From the NCBI RefSeq assembly GCF_025736875.1, contig NZ_CP107052.1, forward strand, positions 1,290,001 through 1,354,000: a DNA stretch of 64,000 nt, written 5' to 3'. Shown piece by piece: positions 18,120 to 27,832 of the stretch. The notes under the pieces were generated by a model. That model had not been told where the DNA came from. It saw nothing but the letters and a program-made list of their open reading frames with translations, and did not search any database. Within the stretch, counting starts at the first letter, position 1; each line of letters begins with the position of its first letter. A program made the translations under genes and the position numbers. The stretch comes from Candidatus Kirkpatrickella diaphorinae (GTDB lineage: Bacteria > Pseudomonadota > Alphaproteobacteria > Acetobacterales > Acetobacteraceae).

Positions 18120-19934
18120 TTACAATCCGCGCGCCAGCCCCCCGGCATGACGCTGATCTGAGCCGCCATAAGCAAAACCCGTCACCGGCGCGTCGAGACG
18201 CGGACGACCGAAGAGAATACCTTGGGCGAGCCCCCAATATTGCGGTTGCTCCTTGATCTGATATCCATGTGCCTGCAGGACCGTGCTGACATGGGAGGTC
18301 AGCGCACCCGGTTCCACCTCAAGCGCATTGGGCATCCATTGCTCATGAATACGCGGTTGATTGATGGCTTGCTGGATATCCATCCCCCCGTCAATCACGC
18401 CAAGCACAACATTGAGGACAACTGTCGGGATGCGGGAGCCACCGGGACTGCCAATCGCCATGACGAGCTTACCATCTCTGGAGATGATTGTCGGCGACAT
18501 GGAGGAAAGCGGCGTCTTGCCCGGCGCGATTGCATTGGCGCGTGACCCGACGATCCCATACATATTGGGCACGCCCGGCTTGACGGAGAAATCATCCATC
18601 TCGTCATTCATCACAATACCCGTCCGGCCGCCCACGACATGCGCACCGTACCAGCCATTGAGGGTATAGGTGACGGAGACCGCAATCCCTGACCGATCCG
18701 CCGCACAGAATTGCGTCGTTTCATGTTTCTCATGTGCGGGCTGCGTGACAAAGGCATCGCTTTGCGGCAGGGCCTCACCCGGCAGAAGAGATGCGGAGTC
18801 AATCGCGCGGTCGCGTCGGAAGCCTGCTCTGATCGCCGCCGCGTAAGATGGGTCCAATAAATGATCGATCGGATTTTTCACGAAAGCTGGGTCCCCGAGA
18901 TCCCGTCGGTCTGAATAAGCGTGTCGCATGGCTTCCGTCTGAAGCTTCACACCGGCAACGCTTCGCAGTCCGATCTGTTTGAGATCATAGGCGGAGAGGA
19001 TATTGAGGATTTCACAGATGGCAACGCCACCCCCGCTCGGCGGCGGGGCCGTATCGATACGATAACCTCTATAATTGCAGTGCAGAGGTTCAAGCGCGCG
19101 AATCTTATAGGATGTGAAATCCTTGAGGGTCAGAATACCGCCCCCACGCCGACTGGCTGCAACGATCTCCTGCGCTGTCTCGCCTTCGTAAAAGCCTTTA
19201 TCACCGCGCTGCGCAACCCGCCGCAGGGTATTGGCAAGGTCTTTCTGCACGAGCGTATCGCCAACCTCAAGCGCGCTGCCATCCGGATTGAGGAAGATTT
19301 TTTTCGCGTAACTGTCCCGCGCGAGGCGGTCTCTGGCGGAATTCAGCAGATCGACATCATCGACCTCAAGATGGAACCCTTCCTCTGCCAGACGGATAGC
19401 GGGGGCCATGACGCGGGTCAGGCCAAGGCGGCCCCATTTGCGCTCCAGCGCATCCAGCCCTGCGACGGTACCCGGCACACCCACGGCGCGCCAGCCCTCA
19501 ACGCTCGCCGCTTTATCGACATTGCCATCTTTGTCCTGATACATCGTAGACGTCGCGGCAAGCGGCGCATGCTCCCGGAAATCAATAAAATGCGTCTGCC
19601 CATTTGGCAGTCGGATGGTCGCAAAGCCCCCGCCCCCGATATTACCGGCAGCCGGGTAAACCACGGCGAGGGCGTAACCGACGGCGACAGCAGCATCGAC
19701 CGCGTTGCCGCCCGCTCTCAGGATTTCGACCCCCGCATCCGTCGCCAGATGCTGTGCGGACACGACCATTGCATGAGGTGCGACGGCAGCCGGATGGCCG
19801 TTATCGCCGCGATGCGTTGCCTGGTAGCCGAGCGGGTCTGCTGAGGCCGCCCGACATGTCACAGGCAGGATGGAGAAAAATGTAAGCGAAGCTGAACATA
19901 ATAGGCGGAAACAGGTCTTTTTAGATGTCATCAT
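18120..19934 (-). CDS. ggt: Gamma-glutamyltranspeptidase precursor
   Basis: 604 residues, family length about 580. Signal peptide in the first 30-odd residues ends near TCRAASA. The proenzyme cleaves itself to expose a Thr: ETTQFCAADRSG near residue 400 matches the cleavage site, the first Thr of TTQ becoming the nucleophile of the small subunit. Also seen: GGNAVDAAVA and GNIGGGGF in the large subunit, PPPSGGG, and SSMSPTII and GSPGGSRI in the small one. Works in the periplasm on glutathione and other gamma-glutamyl compounds. ATG at 19934 has AGGA 8 bases upstream; ATG at 19931 is equally close. Confidence 0.95.
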   Translation of the reverse strand: MMTSKKTCFRLLCSASLTFFSILPVTCRAASADPLGYQATHRGDNGHPAAVAPHAMVVSAQHLATDAGVEILRAGGNAVDAAVAVGYALAVVYPAAGNIGGGGFATIRLPNGQTHFIDFREHAPLAATSTMYQDKDGNVDKAASVEGWRAVGVPGTVAGLDALERKWGRLGLTRVMAPAIRLAEEGFHLEVDDVDLLNSARDRLARDSYAKKIFLNPDGSALEVGDTLVQKDLANTLRRVAQRGDKGFYEGETAQEIVAASRRGGGILTLKDFTSYKIRALEPLHCNYRGYRIDTAPPPSGGGVAICEILNILSAYDLKQIGLRSVAGVKLQTEAMRHAYSDRRDLGDPAFVKNPIDHLLDPSYAAAIRAGFRRDRAIDSASLLPGEALPQSDAFVTQPAHEKHETTQFCAADRSGIAVSVTYTLNGWYGAHVVGGRTGIVMNDEMDDFSVKPGVPNMYGIVGSRANAIAPGKTPLSSMSPTIISRDGKLVMAIGSPGGSRIPTVVLNVVLGVIDGGMDIQQAINQPRIHEQWMPNALEVEPGALTSHVSTVLQAHGYQIKEQPQYWGLAQGILFGRPRLDAPVTGFAYGGSDQRHAGGLARGL

Positions 19935-19953
19935 TTTTATTTCCTGTAGCAAT

Positions 19954-20754
19954 TCAAGCGTAAGGGGGCAGATTAAACCCTGCGGGCGACCGGGTAAATA
20001 TTTCGCAACCGTTATGGTTGACGCCGATCATATGCTCGAATTGTGCAGAGAGAGACCTGTCACGCGTAACAGCTGTCCAGCCATCTTCGAGTATTTTGAC
20101 GTCATATCTCCCGATATTCAACATCGGTTCAATTGTGAAAACCATGCCGACATCAAGCGTCATGCCCGTGCCGAGTATACCATAATGCAGGACATTTGGC
20201 GCGTCATGAAAGACACGCCCGATCCCGTGCCCGCAAAAATCCCGCACGACGGAAAGCCGGTGACCCTCCGCATAGCTTTGGATGGCGTGACCGATATCAC
20301 CCAAAGTCGCGCCGGGCCGCACAACTTCAATGCCGCGCATCATCGCCTCATAGGTTTTTTCAACCAGATTGACGGCTTTTCGCGGCACTTTACCGACATA
20401 GAACATCCGGGACGTGTCGCCATACCAACCATCCAGAATGGACGTGACATCGATATTGACGATGTCACCCTCGACAAGGCGACGATCCCCCGGGATGCCA
20501 TGGCAGACGACATGATTGACGGAAATACAGCAGGATTTCGGGAATCCACGATAGTTTAGAGGCGCCGGAACAGCGTGATGGTCAAGCGTGAACTGGTGGA
20601 TCAGCGCATCGAGATCCGCCGTGAGCGCGCCGGGGACAACGTGGGGCGTGATCATGTCCAACGTTTCAGCCGCGAGTCGACCCGCTGCGCGCAGACCGAC
20701 GAAGTCCTCCTCCGTATATCGCACGATATGCCGGGCTGATTCACCTGAAGCCAT
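19954..20754 (-). CDS. map: Methionine aminopeptidase, type I
   Basis: 266 residues. Removes the initiator Met from new proteins in the cytosol. Five metal ligands are in place: Asp in NIDVTS, Asp in GDTSRMF, His in CGHGIGR, Glu in FTIEPM and Glu in SAQFEHM. The pocket His in NHVVCHG is present too. The stop lies 17 bases before the ggt ATG, so the two genes may be co-transcribed. GGCGGAGAGTAA ahead of the ATG at 20754 provides a strong ribosome site. Confidence 0.96.
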   Translation of the reverse strand: MASGESARHIVRYTEEDFVGLRAAGRLAAETLDMITPHVVPGALTADLDALIHQFTLDHHAVPAPLNYRGFPKSCCISVNHVVCHGIPGDRRLVEGDIVNIDVTSILDGWYGDTSRMFYVGKVPRKAVNLVEKTYEAMMRGIEVVRPGATLGDIGHAIQSYAEGHRLSVVRDFCGHGIGRVFHDAPNVLHYGILGTGMTLDVGMVFTIEPMLNIGRYDVKILEDGWTAVTRDRSLSAQFEHMIGVNHNGCEIFTRSPAGFNLPPYA

Positions 20755-20983
20755 TTACTCTCCGCCTCAACTCATAAAAATTAACAATGCGAGACGAAGA
20801 TCAGTCAATTCCAACCTTTCATCAAGATCGGCGGTAGACTTACCACGCTGTGACTGGTGAAGCCAAGGCCGGACAGGCCACCGCCGCTTTTGGCGAAGGC
20901 AGCGACATGCGGCATGTCAGGATGTGACAATCTTTGAAGAAACTTGTCCCGGCTGTAGAACGGGCGAGGGACTTTGAACGATC

Positions 20984-22084
20984 TCAGCCCTGGTGACGGC
21001 TATGGTGACTTTTTGTCTTGCTGATTTTCGCCGCATGATGCCGCACGGCGCTGGCCGCGCGGACGGAGACGGGCTTGCGCGCGACCCGCCTTTTCGTGGC
21101 GCGATGCGTCACGAGGCGGTAACGACGCGGGCCGGAAGGGGCCTCAGCCACTTCAACCGTCGTGCTACGATAAGTGCTGGCGCGATTTCGCCGCACCCGA
21201 CGATGACGTGTGGCGGCGCGCGCCATCACGATGGGCGCTTCAGAGGCAGCGGGTATCGGCGCGACCCCTTCCATTTCAAAGCCCTTATCCAGCAATGACG
21301 TCATGATGCGATTGCGCTGCAGATTGCTGCGTGCCCCCAGCACAACGCCGATAAGCTGCACCGCACCGCGCCGCGCTGACGCGGCAAGATTATGTCCCGC
21401 AAGCGCCGTATATCCGGTTTTGAGACCATCCGCACCGACATAGCCTTTAAGCATGGGATTATGGTTCGGGATTACCCGCCCATGGAAAACGAAGCTCTTT
21501 GTCGAAAATAACGGGTAATAATCCGGAAAATCATGCATCAGCCTCGCGCTGAGCAATGCGATATCATGCGCCGTCGTCACCTGCTCCGGATCAGGGAGGC
21601 CGGAGGCGTTCTGGAATGTCGTGTCGCGCATCCCGAGCGCCCGGGCCTCACGCGTCATGATATTGGCGAAATAAACTTCATCCCCCCTGCCGAGGAGTTC
21701 CCCTAAAGCGGCGGCGGCATCATTGGCTGATTTCGTCACAAGCCCGAGCACGGCTTCCCGCACGGTCAGGCGCATACCGGGGCGCAGGCCAAGCTTGGAT
21801 GGCTCCATCGATGCCGCGTGTATGGAAACCGGCACAAGCGTATTGAAGGAGATGTGTCCGGCATCCAGCGCTTTGAACGTCAGATATAATGTCATCAGCT
21901 TGGTAAGGGATGCCGGGTAGCGCTGGAGGTTCGGGTCGCTCTCCAGAAGGACTGAGCCGGTTTTTGCGTCGATGATGAAGCTGCTGACATGCCCCGCATA
22001 TTGCGCGCGCGCGAAATTGGGCAGGCAGAACGTCAGCGCGAACGCCAACGCTGAAAGCAGGCCATTAACTAGACTTCGACGCAA
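20984..22084 (-). CDS. D-alanyl-D-alanine carboxypeptidase (peptidase S11, PBP5-like)
   Basis: 366 residues with a signal peptide (about 1-27, ending NFARAQ). Catalytic motifs of penicillin-binding S11 enzymes: SLTK (Ser59, Lys62), SAN (119-121) and LKTG (221-224). Trims the terminal D-Ala from peptidoglycan stem peptides in the periplasm. After about residue 285 a long tail is very rich in Arg, Lys and His (RHRRVRRNR, RRVARK and a HHSRHQG end). This replaces the usual amphipathic membrane-anchor helix of PBP5 and could bind anionic wall or membrane polymers. Followed by a 229-base gap to map. Confidence 0.92.
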   Translation of the reverse strand: MRRSLVNGLLSALAFALTFCLPNFARAQYAGHVSSFIIDAKTGSVLLESDPNLQRYPASLTKLMTLYLTFKALDAGHISFNTLVPVSIHAASMEPSKLGLRPGMRLTVREAVLGLVTKSANDAAAALGELLGRGDEVYFANIMTREARALGMRDTTFQNASGLPDPEQVTTAHDIALLSARLMHDFPDYYPLFSTKSFVFHGRVIPNHNPMLKGYVGADGLKTGYTALAGHNLAASARRGAVQLIGVVLGARSNLQRNRIMTSLLDKGFEMEGVAPIPAASEAPIVMARAATRHRRVRRNRASTYRSTTVEVAEAPSGPRRYRLVTHRATKRRVARKPVSVRAASAVRHHAAKISKTKSHHSRHQG

Positions 22085-22402
22085 ACGCGCCTCCCCGACT
22101 CAAACGCAAAATTTGTTTGTGAATCTATCAGACGCTGATCTTTACGACAATGATTCGCGCAAGTTTCAATAGATCGCAATAATTTCGTAATATCTTGACG
22201 CGCTTATAACGCTGAGATGTGGGTTAGATTAACGTAAACATCATAATTTACGCGGCTGAACGCGACTCACTTTAAATATCAAAAAGATACATTATTTTTT
22301 TGCGATATCATGATGATGGCATGATGAAAAGGCGGGAATTAAGACTATGATTTTCGCCGTTTATGCGGTTTATTCACGTAGTGAGGAGAGACAGGCAGCC
22401 TG
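22085..22402. promoter_or_regulatory. AT-rich divergent promoter region, carboxypeptidase / clpS
   Basis: 318 bases without a gene between divergent genes. Stretches at 22150-22210 and 22230-22330 are much AT-richer than the surrounding DNA, as expected for two promoters. No single pair of -35/-10 boxes is convincing. GAGGAGAG at 22381-22388 lies ahead of clpS. Confidence 0.5.
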
Positions 22403-22783
22403 ATGGGACTTGAAGCGCATTTGAATGATGACGTCATCGCGGTGCGGCGGGATGCGGTGTCGCCCGGCCCCGTCATTTCCGCTGCGCGGGAAGATCTCGG
22501 TTTTGCCGTGCAGTCACGCACGGCGACGCGGCGACCCTCTATGTACAAAGTCCTGCTCCTTAACGATGATTATACGCCGATGGATTTTGTCGTGCATATT
22601 CTGGAAACCTTTTTTAACAAGTCTCAGGACGAGGCAACCAATATCATGCTTACAATCCACCGTCAGGGTATCGGCGTGGCAGGTATTTTCACATTTGAAG
22701 TCGCCGAAACGAAAGTAACGCAAGTGACGGAACTCGCCCGAAGTCACCAGCATCCCCTCCAATGCGCAGTGGAGAGAGCCTGA
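22403..22783 (+). CDS. clpS: ATP-dependent Clp protease adaptor ClpS
   Basis: 126 residues. ClpS carries N-degron substrates to ClpA. The core from about residue 45 is intact: [17 protein letters not shown] with the Asn-Asp pair and the Met that line the N-end residue pocket, later [17 protein letters not shown] and a final [10 protein letters not shown]. The first 40 residues are a longer than usual tail rich in Arg, Ala and Val. GAGGAG lies about 13 bases before the ATG, a rather long spacing. clpA follows after 163 bases. Confidence 0.95.
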   Translation: MGLEAHLNDDVIAVRRDAVSPGPVISAAREDLGFAVQSRTATRRPSMYKVLLLNDDYTPMDFVVHILETFFNKSQDEATNIMLTIHRQGIGVAGIFTFEVAETKVTQVTELARSHQHPLQCAVERA

Positions 22784-22946
22784 CAACTTTGAAAATATCG
22801 TTAAAAAAATGAAGCCAGCCCGCTGAAAACTTTTTCTTTTTTTCTCGTTTGTTTAGTTATGGGTCGCGGGATGCATGTTGGACCGCCCCTTTTTAAAGGA
22901 CCGAACCCGACCATTCGGACGAGGGGCGCGAGAGGAGCAGTCAATC

Positions 22947-25292
22947 ATGTTATCTCGTATTCTTGAGCAGTCGCTGCACCGCGCGCTCACCTTTGCGGCT
23001 GAGCGTAAGCATGAGTACGCGACGCTTGAGCACCTTCTCCTTGCCTTGACGGAAGATGAGGACGCGATTGCCGTCCTGCGCGCATGCGGAATTAATATCG
23101 GCAAATTGCGGCAGGATCTGTCAGAATTTCTGGATAAGGACCTTGCCGGCCTCGTCTCGGAACAGACGAAAGAGCCAAAACCGACAGCGGCCTTTCAACG
23201 CGTCATTCAGCGTGCCGCCATCCATGTGCAATCCACCGGTCGCGAGGAAGTCAGCGGCGCCAATGTGCTTGTCGCGCTTTTTGCCGAGCGGGAGAGCCAC
23301 GCAATTTATTTCCTCCAGATGCAGGATATGACCCGTCTCGACGCTGTCAATTTTCTGTCTCATGGCATCGCGAAGACACCGGCCCGTGCCGCGCGCACGG
23401 AGGATGCCGCGCCGATTTACGAGAATTCCGAAGCGGAAAAGGAAGAGAAAGCCGCGCGGTCGGGCAAAAGTGCTGAAGCCCTCAATACTTATTGTATGAA
23501 CCTCAATGAGCGCGCACGCGCAGGCAAAATCGACCCCTTGATAGGACGAGAACGTGAGGTTGACCGAACGATACAGATTTTATGCCGCCGCACGAAGAAC
23601 AACCCCCTCCTCGTCGGTGATCCAGGTGTAGGCAAGACAGCCATTGCAGAGGGTCTGGCCAAGCGGATCGCAGAGCGCTCTGTGCCGGATGTCCTGAATA
23701 AAAGCACGATCTACGCATTGGATATGGGCGCCCTTCTGGCGGGAACACGCTATCGCGGTGACTTTGAAGAACGACTCAAAGCCGTGATGACGGAACTGGC
23801 GCAGGATGAAAAGGCGATCCTTTTTATTGATGAGATCCACACAGTGATCGGTGCGGGGTCAACCTCCGGCAGCGCCATGGACGCATCGAACCTTCTGAAA
23901 CCGGCTTTGGCGGCGGGCAGTCTGCGTTGCATCGGGTCCACGACTTTCAAGGAATACCGCCAGTTTTTTGAAAAAGACCACGCTTTCAGTCGTCGCTTCC
24001 AAAAAATTGACGTGATGGAACCGAATATTGACGACACAATCAAAATATTGCGCGGCCTGAAGCCTCAATATGAGGACCATCACAAGGTCAAATATCTGGA
24101 TGAGGCGATCCGCGCCGCCGTCGAATTATCCGCGCGCTATATTAATGACCGCAAATTACCCGATAAGGCGATTGACGTCATTGATGAGGCGGGTGCCTCC
24201 CGGATGTTACTGCCCGAAAATAAGCGCCGCAAAAACGTAACGCTCCGCGATATTGAGGACACGGTGGCCAAAATCGCACGCGTCCCGGCCAAGGCGGTTT
24301 CAGCGGATGATAAAGCGACATTGCGCACCCTCAGCCGTGACCTTAAGAGCATGGTCTACGCGCAGGATGACGCGATTGACGCCCTGACTTCCGCCATCAA
24401 ACTCGCCCGTGCCGGTTTACGCGACCATGGCAAGCCGATTGGCAACTACCTGTTCTCAGGCCCGACGGGGGTGGGCAAAACCGAGGTGGCGCGCCAACTC
24501 GCTTCTTTCCTCGGGATCAAACTCCTGCGTTTCGATATGTCGGAATATATGGAGCGCCACTCCGTCTCCCGCCTGATCGGGGCCCCGCCCGGCTATGTCG
24601 GTTTTGACCAGGGCGGCCTGCTGACGGACAGCGTCAATCAATATCCGCATTGCGTCCTCCTGCTCGATGAAATTGAAAAAGCCCATCCAGACCTTTTCAA
24701 TATTCTGCTTCAGGTCATGGATCATGGCACATTGACTGACCATTCGGGCAAGCTCGTGGATTTCCGCAATGTCATATTGATCATGACAACAAATGCCGGT
24801 GCAGCGGATCTCAGCAAGGAAGCAATCGGGTTTGGACGGGTGGAGCGAATCGGCGATGATGAGGAGGCGATTAAACGCCTCTTCTCCCCGGAATTCCGCA
24901 ATCGCCTTGATGCGGTCATTGCGTTCCAGCCGCTGTCAACCGATGCGGTTGCGCGGGTGGTTGATAAATTTGTCTTTCAGCTTGAGGCACAGCTTGCGGA
25001 TCGGGACGTCACGATTGAGGTCAGCCCGGCAGCACGTGACTGGCTCGCGCAACGCGGTTATGACCGTCTTTACGGTGCCCGCCCGCTGGCACGCCTGGTT
25101 CAGGACCAGATCAAGAAACGCCTCGCTGAGGAGCTTTTATTCGGCAAGCTTAATCGCGGTGGGCTTGTCAGCATCCATCTCAAAAATGATGCGCTCGCCT
25201 TCGAGTTTTCGACGGAAAAACCGGATGAAGCCCGCCCTCCGGAGAAGAACCCGCCCCCATCCCGTCGCCGACGCGAGCGGGCAGGCGCCTGA
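22947..25292 (+). CDS. clpA: ATP-dependent Clp protease ATP-binding subunit ClpA
   Basis: 781 residues from the ATG at 22947, which has AGAGGAGC about 10 bases upstream; an earlier in-frame ATG at 22875 lacks a site. N-domain (about 1-140) binds ClpS. First AAA+ module: GDPGVGKT at about 224-231, FIDEIH near 293. Second module: GPTGVGKT at about 505-512, pore loop PPGYVGFD, LLDEIEKAHPD, FRNRLD arginine finger. EAIGFGR in the second module is the ClpP-docking IGF/L loop. No middle coiled coil, so ClpA rather than ClpB. Ends in a basic RRRRERAG-type tail. Confidence 0.96.
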   Translation: MLSRILEQSLHRALTFAAERKHEYATLEHLLLALTEDEDAIAVLRACGINIGKLRQDLSEFLDKDLAGLVSEQTKEPKPTAAFQRVIQRAAIHVQSTGREEVSGANVLVALFAERESHAIYFLQMQDMTRLDAVNFLSHGIAKTPARAARTEDAAPIYENSEAEKEEKAARSGKSAEALNTYCMNLNERARAGKIDPLIGREREVDRTIQILCRRTKNNPLLVGDPGVGKTAIAEGLAKRIAERSVPDVLNKSTIYALDMGALLAGTRYRGDFEERLKAVMTELAQDEKAILFIDEIHTVIGAGSTSGSAMDASNLLKPALAAGSLRCIGSTTFKEYRQFFEKDHAFSRRFQKIDVMEPNIDDTIKILRGLKPQYEDHHKVKYLDEAIRAAVELSARYINDRKLPDKAIDVIDEAGASRMLLPENKRRKNVTLRDIEDTVAKIARVPAKAVSADDKATLRTLSRDLKSMVYAQDDAIDALTSAIKLARAGLRDHGKPIGNYLFSGPTGVGKTEVARQLASFLGIKLLRFDMSEYMERHSVSRLIGAPPGYVGFDQGGLLTDSVNQYPHCVLLLDEIEKAHPDLFNILLQVMDHGTLTDHSGKLVDFRNVILIMTTNAGAADLSKEAIGFGRVERIGDDEEAIKRLFSPEFRNRLDAVIAFQPLSTDAVARVVDKFVFQLEAQLADRDVTIEVSPAARDWLAQRGYDRLYGARPLARLVQDQIKKRLAEELLFGKLNRGGLVSIHLKNDALAFEFSTEKPDEARPPEKNPPPSRRRRERAGA

Positions 25293-25449
25293 CGACGTCA
25301 CAGGCAAAACTAAAAAAGCGGGACAACCCGTTTCATCTTTTATTAATAAATATCAAGTGCTCATTTTGTCAAGATAAGTATCAAGAAATAATCGAGCACA
25401 AAAAACAGAATCCCTTCCCCCTTTTACCTCCAAAAATGCTATAGCGCCT

Positions 25450-25470
25450 CTTGCGCCCTGGCGGCGCAAG
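25450..25470. repeat. Perfect 8-base inverted repeat in the katE upstream region
   Basis: CTTGCGCC at 25450-25457 and GGCGCAAG at 25463-25470 with a 5-base spacer. It lies 58 bases ahead of the katE start. It could be a regulator site or a leader hairpin. A second partial symmetry, GTGCTC near 25358 and GAGCAC near 25394, lies further upstream. Confidence 0.6.
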
Positions 25471-25527
25471 CCGAAACCCGTCTGATAGGCTCACGTTGAG
25501 TTTGAAGCAATTATTTCGGAGGCACCT

Positions 25528-27639
25528 ATGAAAAACGACAATTACAAACGAGAACAAAAAAAAATTGGTGACGTAAAAGTCGAGATCGGTCCTCAAGGAC
25601 AGACACATTACCTGGGTGACGGAAGCCAGCCCAGTATGACGACAAAGCAGGGCACGCCCGTCGCGGATGATCAGAATACCCTGAAAGCCGGCCAGCGCGG
25701 CCCTGCCCTGATGCAGGACTTCCATTTCCGGGAAAAAATCTTCCATTTCGACCATGAGCGCATCCCGGAGCGCATCGTCCATGCGCGTGGATATGGCGCC
25801 CACGGGTATTTTGAGCTGGACACACCCCTCACGAATTACACGACGGCTAAAGTCCTGACCCGCAAGGGGCAGCGCACGCCGGTCTTCGTCCGTTTTTCAA
25901 CAGTCGCGGGCGCAAAAGGCTCTTTTGATCTGGCGCGTGACGTGCGGGGTTTTGCCGTCAAATTCTACACGGAGGAAGGCAATTGGGACATTGTCGGGAA
26001 TAATATCCCGGTCTTCTTCATTCAGGATGCGATCCGCTTTCCGGACCTCGTGCACTCCGTCAAGGAAGAGCCGGATCGCGGCTTCCCGCAGGCGCAATCC
26101 GCCCATGATAATTTCTGGGATTTCGCGTCTTTATCGCCTGAAACCGTGCACATGCTGATGTGGATTATGTCCGACCGGGCGATACCGCGCTCCTTTCGCT
26201 TTATGGAAGGTTTCGGCGTCCATAGTTTCCGCCTTGTCAATGCGGATGGCAAATCCACTTACGTCAAATTTCACTGGAAACCGAAGCTCGGCCTTCAATC
26301 CGTCGTCTGGAATGAAGCCGTCAAGATCAATGGGGCGGACCCGGATTATCACCGGCGCGATCTGTGGGAAGCCATTACTTCCGGGAACTTCCCCGAATGG
26401 GAGTTGGGCGTTCAGCTTTTTGACGATGATTTCGCGGATAAATTTGATTTCGACATTCTCGATGCGACCAAACTGATCCCTGAGGAGCTTGTCCCCGTCA
26501 AAATCATCGGGCGCATGGTGCTTGACCGCGTCGTGGATAATTTCTTTGCGGAGACGGAGCAGGTCGCTTTCATGACGCATAATGTCGTGCCTGGCATCAG
26601 CTTCACAGATGACCCTCTCCTGCAAGGGCGTAACTTCTCCTACCTTGATACGCAGGTCAAACGCCTCGGAAGCACGAACTTCACGCATCTGCCCATTAAC
26701 GCGCCCAAATGCCCCTTCCATACGCTGCAGCAGGACGGCCATATGGCGGTGCAGAATCCCAAGGGACGCGTCAATTATGAGCCGAATTCCTGGGGGGAAG
26801 GGCCGGTTGAAGATCGAGATCGCGGTTACCGGCATTATCCCTCAGCCGTGGAAGGCGTCAAAACGTTCGAGCGCGGTGAGCGCTTTGCCGATCACTATAG
26901 TCAGGCGCGGCAGTTCTACGTCAGCCAGACGGCGACGGAGCAGACCCACATCAAGGATGCGTTCGTTTTCGAACTGAGTAAGGTTGAACGCGAAGATATT
27001 CGCGCGCGGGTCGTGTCACAACTTATCAATGTCGATAAGAGTCTCGCCGAAAATGTCGCCAAAGGTATCGGCCTTGAAACCCTGCCAGACGCCGCCCCGC
27101 CGGCGCGCGCGCCGAAGATGGATCTTCCCGCTTCCGACAAATTGAGCATTCTTAAAAACGGCCCCTCCTCCTTTGAAGGGCGTAAGATCGGGGTGCTGAT
27201 CACGGAAGGGACCGACGCCAACCTCCTTGACGCCCTGATGAAAGTTGCGAAGAAAGAGAATGCCTTGATAGAACTTGTCGCCCCAGTTGTGGGTGGCGTC
27301 ACAACGTCCGACGGCAAAAAGCGGCCTGCCCAGCAGAAACTCAATGGCGGCCCTTCCGTCCTTTATGATGCGATCATCCTGCTGGCTTCGGCGGAGGGTG
27401 CTGAGCAGCTTCTTAATGAGGCAACCGCGCGCGATTTCGTTGCGGATGCCTGGGCACATGCGAAATTCATTGGCTATTGCCATAATTGCGTCCCCTTACT
27501 GCGTAAGGGCGGGATTATGGAAAGCGATGAGGATGAGGGGCTGGTTCATCTCGAATCCGCTGGCGACATGCAGCAATTTATCGAAAAATGCCGCGCCCTT
27601 CGCTTCTGGCCGCGTGAGGCGAAAACCCACACGATCTGA
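25528..27639 (+). CDS. katE: Large-subunit (clade 2, HPII-type) catalase
   Basis: 703 residues, about 200 more than small catalases, as in HPII. Disproportionates hydrogen peroxide. Catalytic His85 (RIVHARGYG), Asn near 158 (WDIVGNNIP), and the proximal heme Tyr372 ([10 protein letters not shown]) are visible. After about residue 550 comes the extra flavodoxin/DJ-1-like domain typical of clade 2 ([14 protein letters not shown], then [12 protein letters not shown]). GGAGGCACCT sits just before the ATG at 25528. A clear terminator follows, so it is probably transcribed alone. Oxidative-stress control is plausible for an obligate aerobe. Confidence 0.96.
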   Translation: MKNDNYKREQKKIGDVKVEIGPQGQTHYLGDGSQPSMTTKQGTPVADDQNTLKAGQRGPALMQDFHFREKIFHFDHERIPERIVHARGYGAHGYFELDTPLTNYTTAKVLTRKGQRTPVFVRFSTVAGAKGSFDLARDVRGFAVKFYTEEGNWDIVGNNIPVFFIQDAIRFPDLVHSVKEEPDRGFPQAQSAHDNFWDFASLSPETVHMLMWIMSDRAIPRSFRFMEGFGVHSFRLVNADGKSTYVKFHWKPKLGLQSVVWNEAVKINGADPDYHRRDLWEAITSGNFPEWELGVQLFDDDFADKFDFDILDATKLIPEELVPVKIIGRMVLDRVVDNFFAETEQVAFMTHNVVPGISFTDDPLLQGRNFSYLDTQVKRLGSTNFTHLPINAPKCPFHTLQQDGHMAVQNPKGRVNYEPNSWGEGPVEDRDRGYRHYPSAVEGVKTFERGERFADHYSQARQFYVSQTATEQTHIKDAFVFELSKVEREDIRARVVSQLINVDKSLAENVAKGIGLETLPDAAPPARAPKMDLPASDKLSILKNGPSSFEGRKIGVLITEGTDANLLDALMKVAKKENALIELVAPVVGGVTTSDGKKRPAQQKLNGGPSVLYDAIILLASAEGAEQLLNEATARDFVADAWAHAKFIGYCHNCVPLLRKGGIMESDEDEGLVHLESAGDMQQFIEKCRALRFWPREAKTHTI

Positions 27640-27656
27640 AGGCCCGCGTCACAGTT

Positions 27657-27697
27657 AAAAAGAGCCGTACACGCGGTGCGTGTGCGGCTTTATTGTA
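27657..27697 (+). terminator. Rho-independent terminator of katE
   Basis: AGCCGTACACGC at 27663-27674 pairs over 12 bases (one G-T) with GCGTGTGCGGCT at 27678-27689, with a 3-base GGT loop, then TTTATTGT. An A-run precedes the stem. It starts 23 bases after the katE stop. Confidence 0.88.
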
Positions 27698-27795
27698 TCT
27701 AATCCCTTATTATCGCGCCTCCTCCTGAGCAAGACAGATAATATCGCCAGAAGATCCAGCCTTATAAAATATTCGCCCCACCTGACGGGCATTTG

Positions 27796-27824
27796 TTGAC
27801 TCTGATAAAATTTTAATTTATTAA
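27796..27824 (+). promoter_or_regulatory. Candidate sigma-70-type promoter, very close to the next start codon
   Basis: TTGACT at 27796-27801 and TATTAA at 27819-27824, separated by 17 bases, in AT-rich DNA. The predicted transcription start about 7 bases after the -10 would fall within 1-3 bases of the ATG at 27833. Confidence 0.45.
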
Positions 27825-27832
27825 AGTCTTCT

